Below, piece by piece: positions 44,083 to 51,804 of a DNA stretch of 64,000 nt. Numbering within the stretch: position 1 is the stretch's first letter; every line of letters starts with the position of its first letter. The translations under genes were made by a program, and so were the position numbers. A model generated the notes under the pieces. The model was given only the letters and a program-made list of their open reading frames with translations, made no database searches and had not been told where the DNA came from. The stretch spans positions 42,923 to 106,922 of the forward strand of contig NZ_SNWX01000008.1 in the NCBI RefSeq assembly GCF_004362045.1, in the 5' to 3' direction. The stretch comes from Halanaerobium saccharolyticum (GTDB taxonomy: Bacteria > Bacillota > Halanaerobiia > Halanaerobiales > Halanaerobiaceae).

Positions 44083-44226
44083 TTGTCAAATCTTTATTAT
44101 TATTTAATAATGGGTCTTATAATAGGTTTTATTATTAATTATTTTGATTTCTCAGCTAAAACAGGTTTTATTACAGCAATAGTAATTGGAGCTTTAGCTG
44201 GAATATTAAGTACATACATTTTTTGA
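44083..44226 (+). CDS. 47-residue membrane peptide upstream of mgtE
   Basis: A short frame with an excellent ribosome site (GGAGGTGA, 44071-44078) and a TTG start at 44083. The peptide has two hydrophobic stretches with glycines (LIMGLIIGFIINYF and TGFITAIVIGALAGILS) and is surely membrane-embedded. It ends 29 bases before the proposed mgtE start. I know no family for it. Its position suggests a small accessory or regulator of the magnesium transporter, which is a guess from context. Confidence 0.65.
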   Translation: MSNLYYYLIMGLIIGFIINYFDFSAKTGFITAIVIGALAGILSTYIF

Positions 44227-44255
44227 AATTACTTTTTGATAGAGGTGATTTAAGA

Positions 44256-45602
44256 TTGGAAAAAATAGAGAATATAAAAAATGATATTAATGGTTATTTG
44301 AATAATGAGGAAAATGTAAAAGAAGAATGGATAGAAGAGAATCATCCGATAGATATTGCAGAAGCTCTTTCTGAACTGGATGCTTCAGAGGTAAATGAGT
44401 TTACAAAGTTATTAGAGACAGAAGATCTGGCAGATATCTTTGAGGAATCGGAAAAAGATCTCCAGATTGATATTTTAAAATGTAAAAGTTCAGAAGAGAT
44501 AATTGAAATTTTTTCTCATATGGCTGCTGATGACATAACTGATATTTTAGGTCTTTTACCAATCCAAAAAAGAAAAGAACTATTGAGGCACATGAAACAG
44601 GATGATGCACTTGTAGTTAAAAATCTTCTGGGATATGATAGAGAATCTGCCGGTGGAATAATGACTACTGAGTATTTACTTTTAAACAAAAATTTGACAA
44701 CCACTGAAGCTTTAAATAAAATAAAGAAAATCGCTCCTGATACAGAAATCATTGATACTATTTTTGTAGCAGATAATAATAAAAAATTGGTTGGGAGTGT
44801 TGATCTGAGAAATATTTTGAGTTCAGATGATGAGAAAAAACTGGAAGAATTAATGGATGATAATATTATTAAAGTTTCTGCAGATGTAGATCAGGAAATT
44901 GTTGCTCAACAGGTTGCAAAGTATGATCTGACAGTAATTCCTGTAATTAATAAGAGTGGAATTTTAATCGGAATTATTACAGTTGATGATATAATTGATG
45001 TTATTGAAGCAGAAAATACAGAGGATTTATATAAAATGCACGGGGTAGATGAAGAAGAAAGTTCAGATACAACTTTACTGCAGTCAATTAAAAGTCGGCT
45101 TCCCTGGATGTTTATTAATCTGGCTACTGCCTTTCTTGCTACTTTTACAGTTGCCTTATTTGAAGATGTTATTTCACAGGTTGTAGCCCTGGCTGCTGCA
45201 ATGCCGATAGTAGCTGGAATGGGAGGGAATGCCGGGACTCAGACTCTTTCTATAGTTATTAGAGGAATTGCCCTGGGAGAAATTGATTTTAAGGATAACT
45301 GGACTCTTTTATTTAAAGAAGCGATGGTTGGAATTATTAATGGAGCAGCAACAGGTTTAGTAACAGGTTTAATTTTATATCTGATGTATGGAAATTATTA
45401 TCTGGGATTGATTATCTTTTTAGCAATGATCTTAAATTTATTGATTGCAGGAATGTTTGGTTTTTTAATTCCCTTATTTCTGCAGTCGCTTGGTATTGAT
45501 CCGGCCCTGGCTTCAGCAATATTTTTAACAACTGTAACAGATGTATTTGGATTTTTTGTATTTTTAGGTCTGGCCAGAGTATTTTTAGTTTATTTAATAT
45601 AA
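44256..45602 (+). CDS. mgtE: MgtE magnesium transporter
   Basis: A 448-residue Mg2+ channel-transporter. It has an N-terminal helical domain (about 20-125, with the HPIDIAEALSELDASE repeat start), two CBS domains (about 130-250) and a five-helix membrane domain (about 275-448) containing PIVAGMGGNAGTQTLSIVIRG, the pore signature. AGAGGTGA at 44240-44247 selects TTG 44256. The domain order and length are standard; cytoplasmic Mg2+ closes the channel through the N and CBS domains. Confidence 0.95.
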   Translation: MEKIENIKNDINGYLNNEENVKEEWIEENHPIDIAEALSELDASEVNEFTKLLETEDLADIFEESEKDLQIDILKCKSSEEIIEIFSHMAADDITDILGLLPIQKRKELLRHMKQDDALVVKNLLGYDRESAGGIMTTEYLLLNKNLTTTEALNKIKKIAPDTEIIDTIFVADNNKKLVGSVDLRNILSSDDEKKLEELMDDNIIKVSADVDQEIVAQQVAKYDLTVIPVINKSGILIGIITVDDIIDVIEAENTEDLYKMHGVDEEESSDTTLLQSIKSRLPWMFINLATAFLATFTVALFEDVISQVVALAAAMPIVAGMGGNAGTQTLSIVIRGIALGEIDFKDNWTLLFKEAMVGIINGAATGLVTGLILYLMYGNYYLGLIIFLAMILNLLIAGMFGFLIPLFLQSLGIDPALASAIFLTTVTDVFGFFVFLGLARVFLVYLI

Positions 45603-45760
45603 GTTAAAACTTTTTTAATCTGGAATAATATATCAATGTGTGAATATAATTAATATATAAACTTTCATTAATTAAAGGGTAGAAAGAGGATATTTTACTT
45701 AAATCTTGAAATATTATTATGGACAAGAAAATAATATACAAATGAGGTGCTAAAACAAAC

Positions 45761-46912
45761 GTGGAAGATCAAAAAATAACAAAGATACCATTTGGCCAAT
45801 TGGGAATAATTGTACATGAGAGCTGTAAAGAATTAGGAAAAAAAGTTAATGAGTATATTGTTAAGCGAAGGAGAGAAGAATTTGCAAGCAGCTGCAGCGA
45901 ATATCATGTAGAGGAAATCAAGGATTCTTACATTATTGATAATGACATAATTCGTTTTGCTAATGGGGAAGCAAAAGGGCATCTTAAAGAATCAATTCGG
46001 GGTAAGGATATCTATATTTTAGCTGACATCGGTAATTATAATGTTACCTATAATATGTTTGGTGTTGAAAATAGAATGAGTCCTGATGATCATTTTCAGG
46101 ATATCAAACGACTGATTTCTGCTATTGCTGGTAAGGCCAGAAGAATTCATGTGATTATGCCTCTTTTATACGAAAGTCGTCAGGATAAAAGAAACAGCAG
46201 AGAATCTTTAGATTGTGCAATGGCATTACAGGAATTAGAAAATCTGGGTGTTGAAAATATTTTCACCTTTGATGCACATGAGACAAGAGTTCAGAATGCT
46301 ATTCCACAGACTGGATTTGAAAGCCTGCATTCCACATATCAGATTATTAAAGCAATGAATAAAGTTAATGATCAGATCTGTTTTGATAAGGATGAGATGA
46401 TGGTTATTTCTCCTGATACAGGAGCCATGGATAGAGCAATTTATTATGCCAGTGTTTTAGGTCTGGATGTTGGTTTATTTTATAAACGTAGAGATTATAA
46501 AAAGATAATTGATGGTAGAAACCCAATTATCCAGCATGAGTATATGGGAGCAGAAGTAGCGGGCAAGGATATTTTAATTGTTGATGATATGATAGCATCT
46601 GGGGGTTCAGTATTTGATATTGCCAGAGAGTTGAAAAAGAAAAATGCACGAAATGTATATGTAGCGGTATCTTTTACATTTTTTACAAATGGTATAGAAA
46701 AAATGAATGAGTACTATGAAAAAGGTTATATCTCCAAATTATTCTCAACTAATATGACCTATATTCCACAGAAATTTAAAGATGCAGAATGGTTTGAAGA
46801 AGTTGATATGTCTAAAATAATTTCACTGCTGATTGATACTGTAAATTATGATGATTCAGTCAGTCCACTTTTAGATGCAACCAATAAAATAAAAAAGATT
46901 GTAGGAAAATAA
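45761..46912 (+). CDS. prs: Ribose-phosphate pyrophosphokinase
   Basis: A 383-residue PRPP synthetase, making 5-phosphoribosyl diphosphate from ribose-5-phosphate and ATP. Both phosphoribosyltransferase-fold halves are present, with FTFDAHETRVQNAI near the middle and the PRPP-loop ILIVDDMIASGGS. It is about 60 residues longer than the usual Prs (about 315), with extra sequence at the N-terminal part and C-terminus; this variant is known in several anaerobes. GTG start, GAGGTG 11 bases upstream. A terminator follows. Confidence 0.9.
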   Translation: MEDQKITKIPFGQLGIIVHESCKELGKKVNEYIVKRRREEFASSCSEYHVEEIKDSYIIDNDIIRFANGEAKGHLKESIRGKDIYILADIGNYNVTYNMFGVENRMSPDDHFQDIKRLISAIAGKARRIHVIMPLLYESRQDKRNSRESLDCAMALQELENLGVENIFTFDAHETRVQNAIPQTGFESLHSTYQIIKAMNKVNDQICFDKDEMMVISPDTGAMDRAIYYASVLGLDVGLFYKRRDYKKIIDGRNPIIQHEYMGAEVAGKDILIVDDMIASGGSVFDIARELKKKNARNVYVAVSFTFFTNGIEKMNEYYEKGYISKLFSTNMTYIPQKFKDAEWFEEVDMSKIISLLIDTVNYDDSVSPLLDATNKIKKIVGK

Positions 46913-46920
46913 ATTTTTAA

Positions 46921-46952
46921 AGAGAATAATCAGATGATTATTCTCTTTTTTT
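46921..46952 (+). terminator. Terminator of prs
   Basis: AGAGAATAATC paired with GATTATTCTCT, 4-base loop, then a T run. Confidence 0.85.
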
Positions 46953-46995
46953 AAGGTTCTAAATTTTATCTTAACTTATATTAGAAATAAAGAAG

Positions 46996-47839
46996 GTGTT
47001 TATTATTAAATCGACTCCATCAGATAATCAAAAGTTAATGAAGAAGCTTGACAAAGAAATAAAAAATAAAGTTTTCGGCTCTTTTTTTGGTCTAATTGTA
47101 GGTGATGCTCTTGGAGCCTCAGTTGAGTCCAGAGAACGAGGTAGTTTTAAAGAAATTAAAGATATGAGCACCGGCGGCCCATATAATCTGGAGGCTGGTT
47201 ACTGGACTGATGATAGTTCTATGGCACTCTGTCTGGCAGAAAGTTTAATCGAAAAGGGCTATGACGCTCATCATCAGATGCAGAAATATTTACAGTGGTA
47301 TAAAAAAGGTTATTTAAGTTCTACAGGGGAGTGTTTTGGTGTTGGTTCGAATACAGCCAGTTCTCTCGAGTATTATGATGAAAATAATCAATTTCCACCA
47401 GTAAGTGAAAGAGCAGCAGGTAATGGTTCTTTAATGCGTCTGGCTCCTGCAGCAATTTATTAATGCCCGTATTGAAATAGATATTTTCAAAATTAAAGTG
47501 CTCAAAGACACAGCTGTAGATTTAAATCTGAATCAACAGGTTATTCAGGCTGTTAAAGGTGCTTTTAACAAAAAAAGAGATGAGATTAAATCAGATGGAT
47601 TTGTAATTAATACTCTGGAGGCCAGTCTCTGGTCTTTTATAAACAGTGATTCTTTTGAGGAGGCAGTATTATTAGCTGTTAATCTGGGTTATGATACAGA
47701 TACAACTGCTGCTGTAACCGGTCAGCTGGCAGGAGCTTATTATGGCTGTGCTGCTATTCCTGAAAAGTGGAAAACAGAACTTGCTAAATATGAAATTATA
47801 AAAGAAATTATTACAAAATTATATAATAATACTCAATAA
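46996..47839 (+). pseudogene. ADP-ribosylglycohydrolase, internally deleted
   Basis: Two frames together make a broken ADP-ribosylglycohydrolase (DraG family). The first (46996-47463) has the N-terminal GLIVGDALGASVE, the metal-binding TDDSSM, and NGSLMRLAPAAIY, then a stop. The second (about 47498-47839, a different frame) resumes with TLEASLWSF and the C-terminal metal motif GYDTDTTAAVTGQLAGA. A stretch of roughly 60-70 residues between MRLAP and TLEAS that normally carries the central helices is missing, and the frame shifts. Probably inactive. The SD AAGGTG leads to an ATT or the GTG overlapping it. Confidence 0.75.
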
Positions 47840-47917
47840 AGAAGGCAATAGTTAATTTTTCTAGAATATAATATATAGAATTAATTTTAATAATACTATT
47901 TGTCTGAGGTGGTAGTC

Positions 47918-49918
47918 TTGGCTTTCGATACTTATCTGGAAACTGGTTTTACATATATATACTTAGCCGGGCTTATAATGTTCTGGCTGGGTTTCAGATT
48001 CTTATTTCACAAAGAAAAGAAAGAATATTTACTCTATTTCTCTTATTTCTGGACTTTTGCCATTGCTGCTACTGCTGCAGATATCTTATATTTTCATTTC
48101 CAAAATAATTTCTTTGTTTTACTAAATTCTATAATGCATCTTTTAGAAGCTGTTTTTTTAGTAAAAGCTGTATACAAGTATTTTAATCAAAAAACGGCTG
48201 ATATCTGGTACAGCTTTTTAAAGGCCCTAGTTTTATTATCTGTACTGGGTTTCCTTTTTAGAAATCAGCTATTTATACTTGCACCAACTTTAGTATATCT
48301 CAGTTTTGCTTTTATTAAGTCAGGGATATTATTTTATAAATTAGCATTTAACCAGGTTTCAACATTTACCGCAGCTGTAAGCTCATTATTTGGGTTAAAT
48401 CTTTTAGCAGCACCTTATTTAATGAGATTTAACTGGTTTAACCGCTATGGTATTTTTTTAAAAGGACTGCTGGGACTGCTGTTTGGAATCAGTTTATTTG
48501 CGGTTTATTACGAAGATCTGCAGTATAAATTAAAAATTAGAGAAAAACAATACCAAAAATTATTTGATCAGTCTCCTGCAGGGATGCTCCTGCTTGACAA
48601 AAAAGGGAAGATAATCCAGGTTAATAACTCTATCTGTGATTACACCGGCTACAGTAAAGAGGAGCTTGAGGGCCACAGTATGTTCGAAAATTTAGTGCCT
48701 GCTAAATTCAAAATAAGAGCCAGACAAAAAATTGGTGATATTTTAGAAAACCAGGACCAGGAATATATTATGGAAACTTATGATAAATTTAATAATAAAA
48801 AATTTTTTTTAATGAAAGAAACCAAATTTGTCCTGCCAGATTATACTAATTGTGTCTTAAGCATGAGAATTGACTATACAGATTATAAAAAACAGCAGCA
48901 GGAAATACAATATTTAAGTTATCATGATAATTTAACTGATTTATATAATCGAACTTTTATGGAGGAGGAAATGAAAAGACTGGATAGCAGTCGTCGACTT
49001 CCAATCTCAATTATTATGATTGATGTTAATGGTTTAAAGCTATTTAATGATACCTATGGTCATCAAAAGGGAGATCAGCTTTTAATAAGGACATCCGAAA
49101 TATTAAAAGATTCTACTCGCAGTGAAGATATTGTTGCCCGCTGGGCAGGTGATGAATTTGTAATTTTACTCCCCGGAACAAATAAAAAAGAAATGGAGAA
49201 GATAATTAGAAGAATAGAAAATAACTGTATTAAGACCGAAGATGAAGAAACGGTTATTTCTCTTGCAGTAGGAGCAGCAGTTAAAGAAAAATGTGAAGAA
49301 AATATATTTAATGTTTTTGATCAGGCAGATAAAGAAATGTATAAACAAAAAATGTCTAAAAGTAGAGAGGCTAAGAAAAAACTTGTGGAAAATATATTAG
49401 TTAATCTGGAAAACAAAAGCACTGAGAATAAGGATCATCTGCAGCGAATGAAAAGAACAGCAGCTGAATTTGCCGATTACCTAGATTTAAAAAAAGATGA
49501 AAAAGAAAGATTGAAAATTTTAGCTGAACTTCATGACCTGGGAAAGATAAATATTGCAGAAGAGGTACTAAAAAAAGAGGAAAGCTTAAATATAAAAGAA
49601 TGGGAAAAGATCAAAGAACACTCTGACCAGGGATATAAAATTGCAGCTGCTTCAAAAGAATTTGCATTTATTGCAAAAGAGATACTGCATCATCATGAAC
49701 GCTGGGATGGTAATGGTTATCCTGCTGCCTTAAAAAAAGAAGAGATTCCCCTTTTAGCAAGAATCATCTCCTTAATAGATGCATATGATGTGATGAGAAA
49801 TAAAAATATTTACAAGAATAAAATGACAAAAAAAGAAGCAGTCAGAGAACTGCAGAGCTGTAGTGGGTCTCAATTTGATCCAGAATTAACGGATAAATTT
49901 ATCGACTTTATCAGTTAA
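47918..49918 (+). CDS. Membrane PAS-GGDEF-HD-GYP signalling protein
   Basis: A protein of about 666 residues. The first 210 form about seven membrane helices. A PAS domain follows (LFDQSPAGMLLLDKKGKIIQVN), then GGDEF with the motif variant AGDEF in RWAGDEFVILLPG, then HD-GYP with HDLGKINI, HHERWDGNGYP and the rest intact. It probably makes or senses cyclic-di-GMP through GGDEF and degrades it through HD-GYP. GAGGTGG at 47906-47912 selects TTG 47918. It lies beside the broken ADP-ribosylglycohydrolase and converges with the next gene, leaving one base between stops. Confidence 0.88.
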   Translation: MAFDTYLETGFTYIYLAGLIMFWLGFRFLFHKEKKEYLLYFSYFWTFAIAATAADILYFHFQNNFFVLLNSIMHLLEAVFLVKAVYKYFNQKTADIWYSFLKALVLLSVLGFLFRNQLFILAPTLVYLSFAFIKSGILFYKLAFNQVSTFTAAVSSLFGLNLLAAPYLMRFNWFNRYGIFLKGLLGLLFGISLFAVYYEDLQYKLKIREKQYQKLFDQSPAGMLLLDKKGKIIQVNNSICDYTGYSKEELEGHSMFENLVPAKFKIRARQKIGDILENQDQEYIMETYDKFNNKKFFLMKETKFVLPDYTNCVLSMRIDYTDYKKQQQEIQYLSYHDNLTDLYNRTFMEEEMKRLDSSRRLPISIIMIDVNGLKLFNDTYGHQKGDQLLIRTSEILKDSTRSEDIVARWAGDEFVILLPGTNKKEMEKIIRRIENNCIKTEDEETVISLAVGAAVKEKCEENIFNVFDQADKEMYKQKMSKSREAKKKLVENILVNLENKSTENKDHLQRMKRTAAEFADYLDLKKDEKERLKILAELHDLGKINIAEEVLKKEESLNIKEWEKIKEHSDQGYKIAAASKEFAFIAKEILHHHERWDGNGYPAALKKEEIPLLARIISLIDAYDVMRNKNIYKNKMTKKEAVRELQSCSGSQFDPELTDKFIDFIS

Positions 49919-49919
49919 A

Positions 49920-50345
49920 TTAAATATTATAATCAATTTTTTCTGCATATATTTTACCAAGATAGGGTAAGAGAATAATTTGAGCTCCGATTAAGCCGGT
50001 ACCCTTTTGATGTTGATCCATAGCCAGTAAAAGCAAAAAGTGTTCTATAAATCCATAACCAACCAGACCAACAAAGATCCCTGCTAAATATACAAAAATA
50101 TTTAAAAAATACCAGAGATATTTGGGCATCCGATAACGATATTTATTAAACCACATTTTTAAATTATGGATTCCCCAGAAAGAAGAAGCAAAAAAGAAAG
50201 AAGAAATAACAGCTGTAATAATAATAGCAATTTTAGAAAAAGAAAGTAAAAAAGCAGCAATAACTCCCACAAAAAAACCAATAATGCCGTAAATTGTTGC
50301 TTTTCTACCTAATTTGATAATAAACTGATCCTGATTATACATCAT
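49920..50345 (-). CDS. Membrane protein, unknown
   Basis: About 141 residues with four hydrophobic segments (about 18-36, 38-56, 78-98, 108-128). It carries no motif I can name. GAGGTG at 50356-50361 points to the ATG at 50345; the frame is open upstream to TTG 50363. It ends one base from the stop of the converging HD-GYP gene and lies 50 bases behind the ArsR-type gene on the same strand, so the two may be co-transcribed. Confidence 0.65.
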   Translation of the reverse strand: MMYNQDQFIIKLGRKATIYGIIGFFVGVIAAFLLSFSKIAIIITAVISSFFFASSFWGIHNLKMWFNKYRYRMPKYLWYFLNIFVYLAGIFVGLVGYGFIEHFLLLLAMDQHQKGTGLIGAQIILLPYLGKIYAEKIDYNI

Positions 50346-50397
50346 CTTGCTTTTACACCTCAATTACAAGTATTCTATTCTAAATGGTCTTTTAAAT

Positions 50398-51303
50398 TTA
50401 ATTGTAAATTAAACGAACATAAATACTTTGATTATAATTACCAAAGTTGTCACCAAAGATGGTTAAACCACCTTTGTTTTCAGCTTTTTCTGGTATAGCC
50501 ATTTTAAATTTATAATTACTTTTATGGTCAAGTTTAAGTTGATCAATTGTTACCTCTGAAATCTTAGATCCATCAATAAAAGTTCCATATTTGTTCACTG
50601 ATAGCAATTTTAATAATCCATATTGATTCCAGTTAGGATACCACCAGGAAGGTGTAAAAATACCTTTAGTTTCCCCAAAATCCCCCGGACTTGTCCAGCT
50701 TCCTACTTCCACATCATTAAGATAAAAGAAAATATCAGAAGGCCAGTCATTACAGACTCCAGGAGCTTCCGAACTTATTTCCATAGAAATTTGTATCTCA
50801 CTTAAATTCTGTCCCGGTTTTAGATAATTGGGCAGTCTATATTCTATAAAACCTTTAGTAAACCATAAAATTTGACTGTTTATTCTTTCTGGATCTGCAA
50901 AAAAACTGGGATCATCTACTTCTCCTATAATATGATCCTTATTTGCCAGCCCACAGGTTGGATAGACTTCATAGTCAGAAAAATGACCAATTGCTATCTC
51001 TGATTCATAAAATTTTTCTTCAGTCTGTTTTTTTAAGTCAAAAATTAGTTTATCCTCATGGAGATAGCATAATTTCTGGTTACCTCTGGCTGCTGATTCA
51101 GTTGATACTTTAATTAAACCACATTCTTCTAATTTTTTAACATGAGAAGTAATTGCCCCATTAGTCAGCCCCAGTTTTTTAGCCAGTTCATTCATATTAA
51201 GCTGATGATATTCTGATAAAAGTTCCAGAATTTTAATTCTAGATTCTGAACTTAAAGCTTTAAAAGTTTTTAATCCATCTCTTAAATTGTCAATTAAAAT
51301 CAA
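50398..51303 (-). CDS. ArsR-type regulator with beta-sandwich sensor domain
   Basis: A 301-residue transcription factor. Residues 1-90 are a winged helix of ArsR type (ALSSESRIKILELLS, then LAKKLGLTNGAITSHVKKLE). The remaining about 200 residues look like an all-beta domain rich in Trp and Tyr (TKGFIEYRLPNYLKPGQ, WPSDIFFYLNDVEVGSW), similar in feel to carbohydrate-binding jelly rolls. It is divergent from the arabinan transporter operon and is its likely regulator, sensing an imported oligosaccharide. The start is TTG at 51303 behind GGGGGGAG. The sensing role is inferred from context. Confidence 0.75.
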   Translation of the reverse strand: MILIDNLRDGLKTFKALSSESRIKILELLSEYHQLNMNELAKKLGLTNGAITSHVKKLEECGLIKVSTESAARGNQKLCYLHEDKLIFDLKKQTEEKFYESEIAIGHFSDYEVYPTCGLANKDHIIGEVDDPSFFADPERINSQILWFTKGFIEYRLPNYLKPGQNLSEIQISMEISSEAPGVCNDWPSDIFFYLNDVEVGSWTSPGDFGETKGIFTPSWWYPNWNQYGLLKLLSVNKYGTFIDGSKISEVTIDQLKLDHKSNYKFKMAIPEKAENKGGLTIFGDNFGNYNQSIYVRLIYN

Positions 51304-51463
51304 ACTTCTCCCCCCAAACTTTATTTATTTTAGTCAATTATAAAACAAAACCCAAAAAAAATCAAATTTAATGTCATTTTTAAGTCATTTATTTAATTTA
51401 TATTTAGCAATAGAAGTTATTATTTAATTTTATAGTTCAAAAAAAAAGAAAATATAGTACTAT

Positions 51464-51484
51464 ATTCCAGGCTCAACCCGGAAT
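51464..51484. promoter_or_regulatory. Inverted repeat upstream of the arabinan operon
   Basis: ATTCCAGG, five bases, CCCGGAAT (one mismatch). It lies 35 bases before the -35 box of the transporter promoter and in the divergent control region, so it may be an operator for the ArsR-type protein. Confidence 0.4.
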
Positions 51485-51518
51485 TATTAAAATAATTAGA
51501 TAATTTATGTAAATTTAT

Positions 51519-51548
51519 TTGACATTAATCTAAAATTTATGCTATACT
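51519..51548 (+). promoter_or_regulatory. Promoter of the arabinan transporter operon
   Basis: TTGACA (51519-51524), an 18-bp spacer and TATACT (51543-51548) with extended -10 TGC. The transcription start is expected near 51555, giving a leader of about 250 bases. Confidence 0.7.
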
Positions 51549-51558
51549 TTTAGTGAAA

Positions 51559-51659
51559 ATTAAAGAACTAAAGTAACTACTCAACTTTTAAATGCTAAAA
51601 AGGCCTGATAAAAGATGTTATCTGGTAATATTAGTTAAAATTACTTATTGTTCTTTAAT
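51559..51659 (+). promoter_or_regulatory. Structured 5' leader of the arabinan operon
   Basis: Starting about four bases into the transcript, ATTAAAGAAC (51559-51568) is the exact complement of GTTCTTTAAT (51650-51659). Inside, AAGTAA (51571-51576) pairs with TTACTT (51641-51646), and CCTGATAA (51604-51611) pairs with TTATCTGG (51618-51625, one mismatch). The result is a nested three-level fold of 101 bases. No terminator or SD is directly masked by it. A strong SD-like GGAGGTGG at 51723-51730 without a proper start codon follows later in the leader. This could be a regulatory RNA element or an mRNA-stabilising 5' structure. Confidence 0.5.
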
Positions 51660-51804
51660 CAACACTAAAACAAATTGCTTATAACCTTATAATTTTACCT
51701 AACGAGCAAAAATAATTCAGCTGGAGGTGGATAAGAACTTAAAAACTCTTAAATCGACTATAAATATCTTGTATTAACAAACCAATTATAAGGGAGAGGA
51801 AAAA

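Noticed and set aside
51723..51778. Leader peptide behind the GGAGGTGG sequence in the arabinan leader
   Set aside because: The only start (GTG) overlaps the SD itself; a 16-codon peptide cannot be supported.
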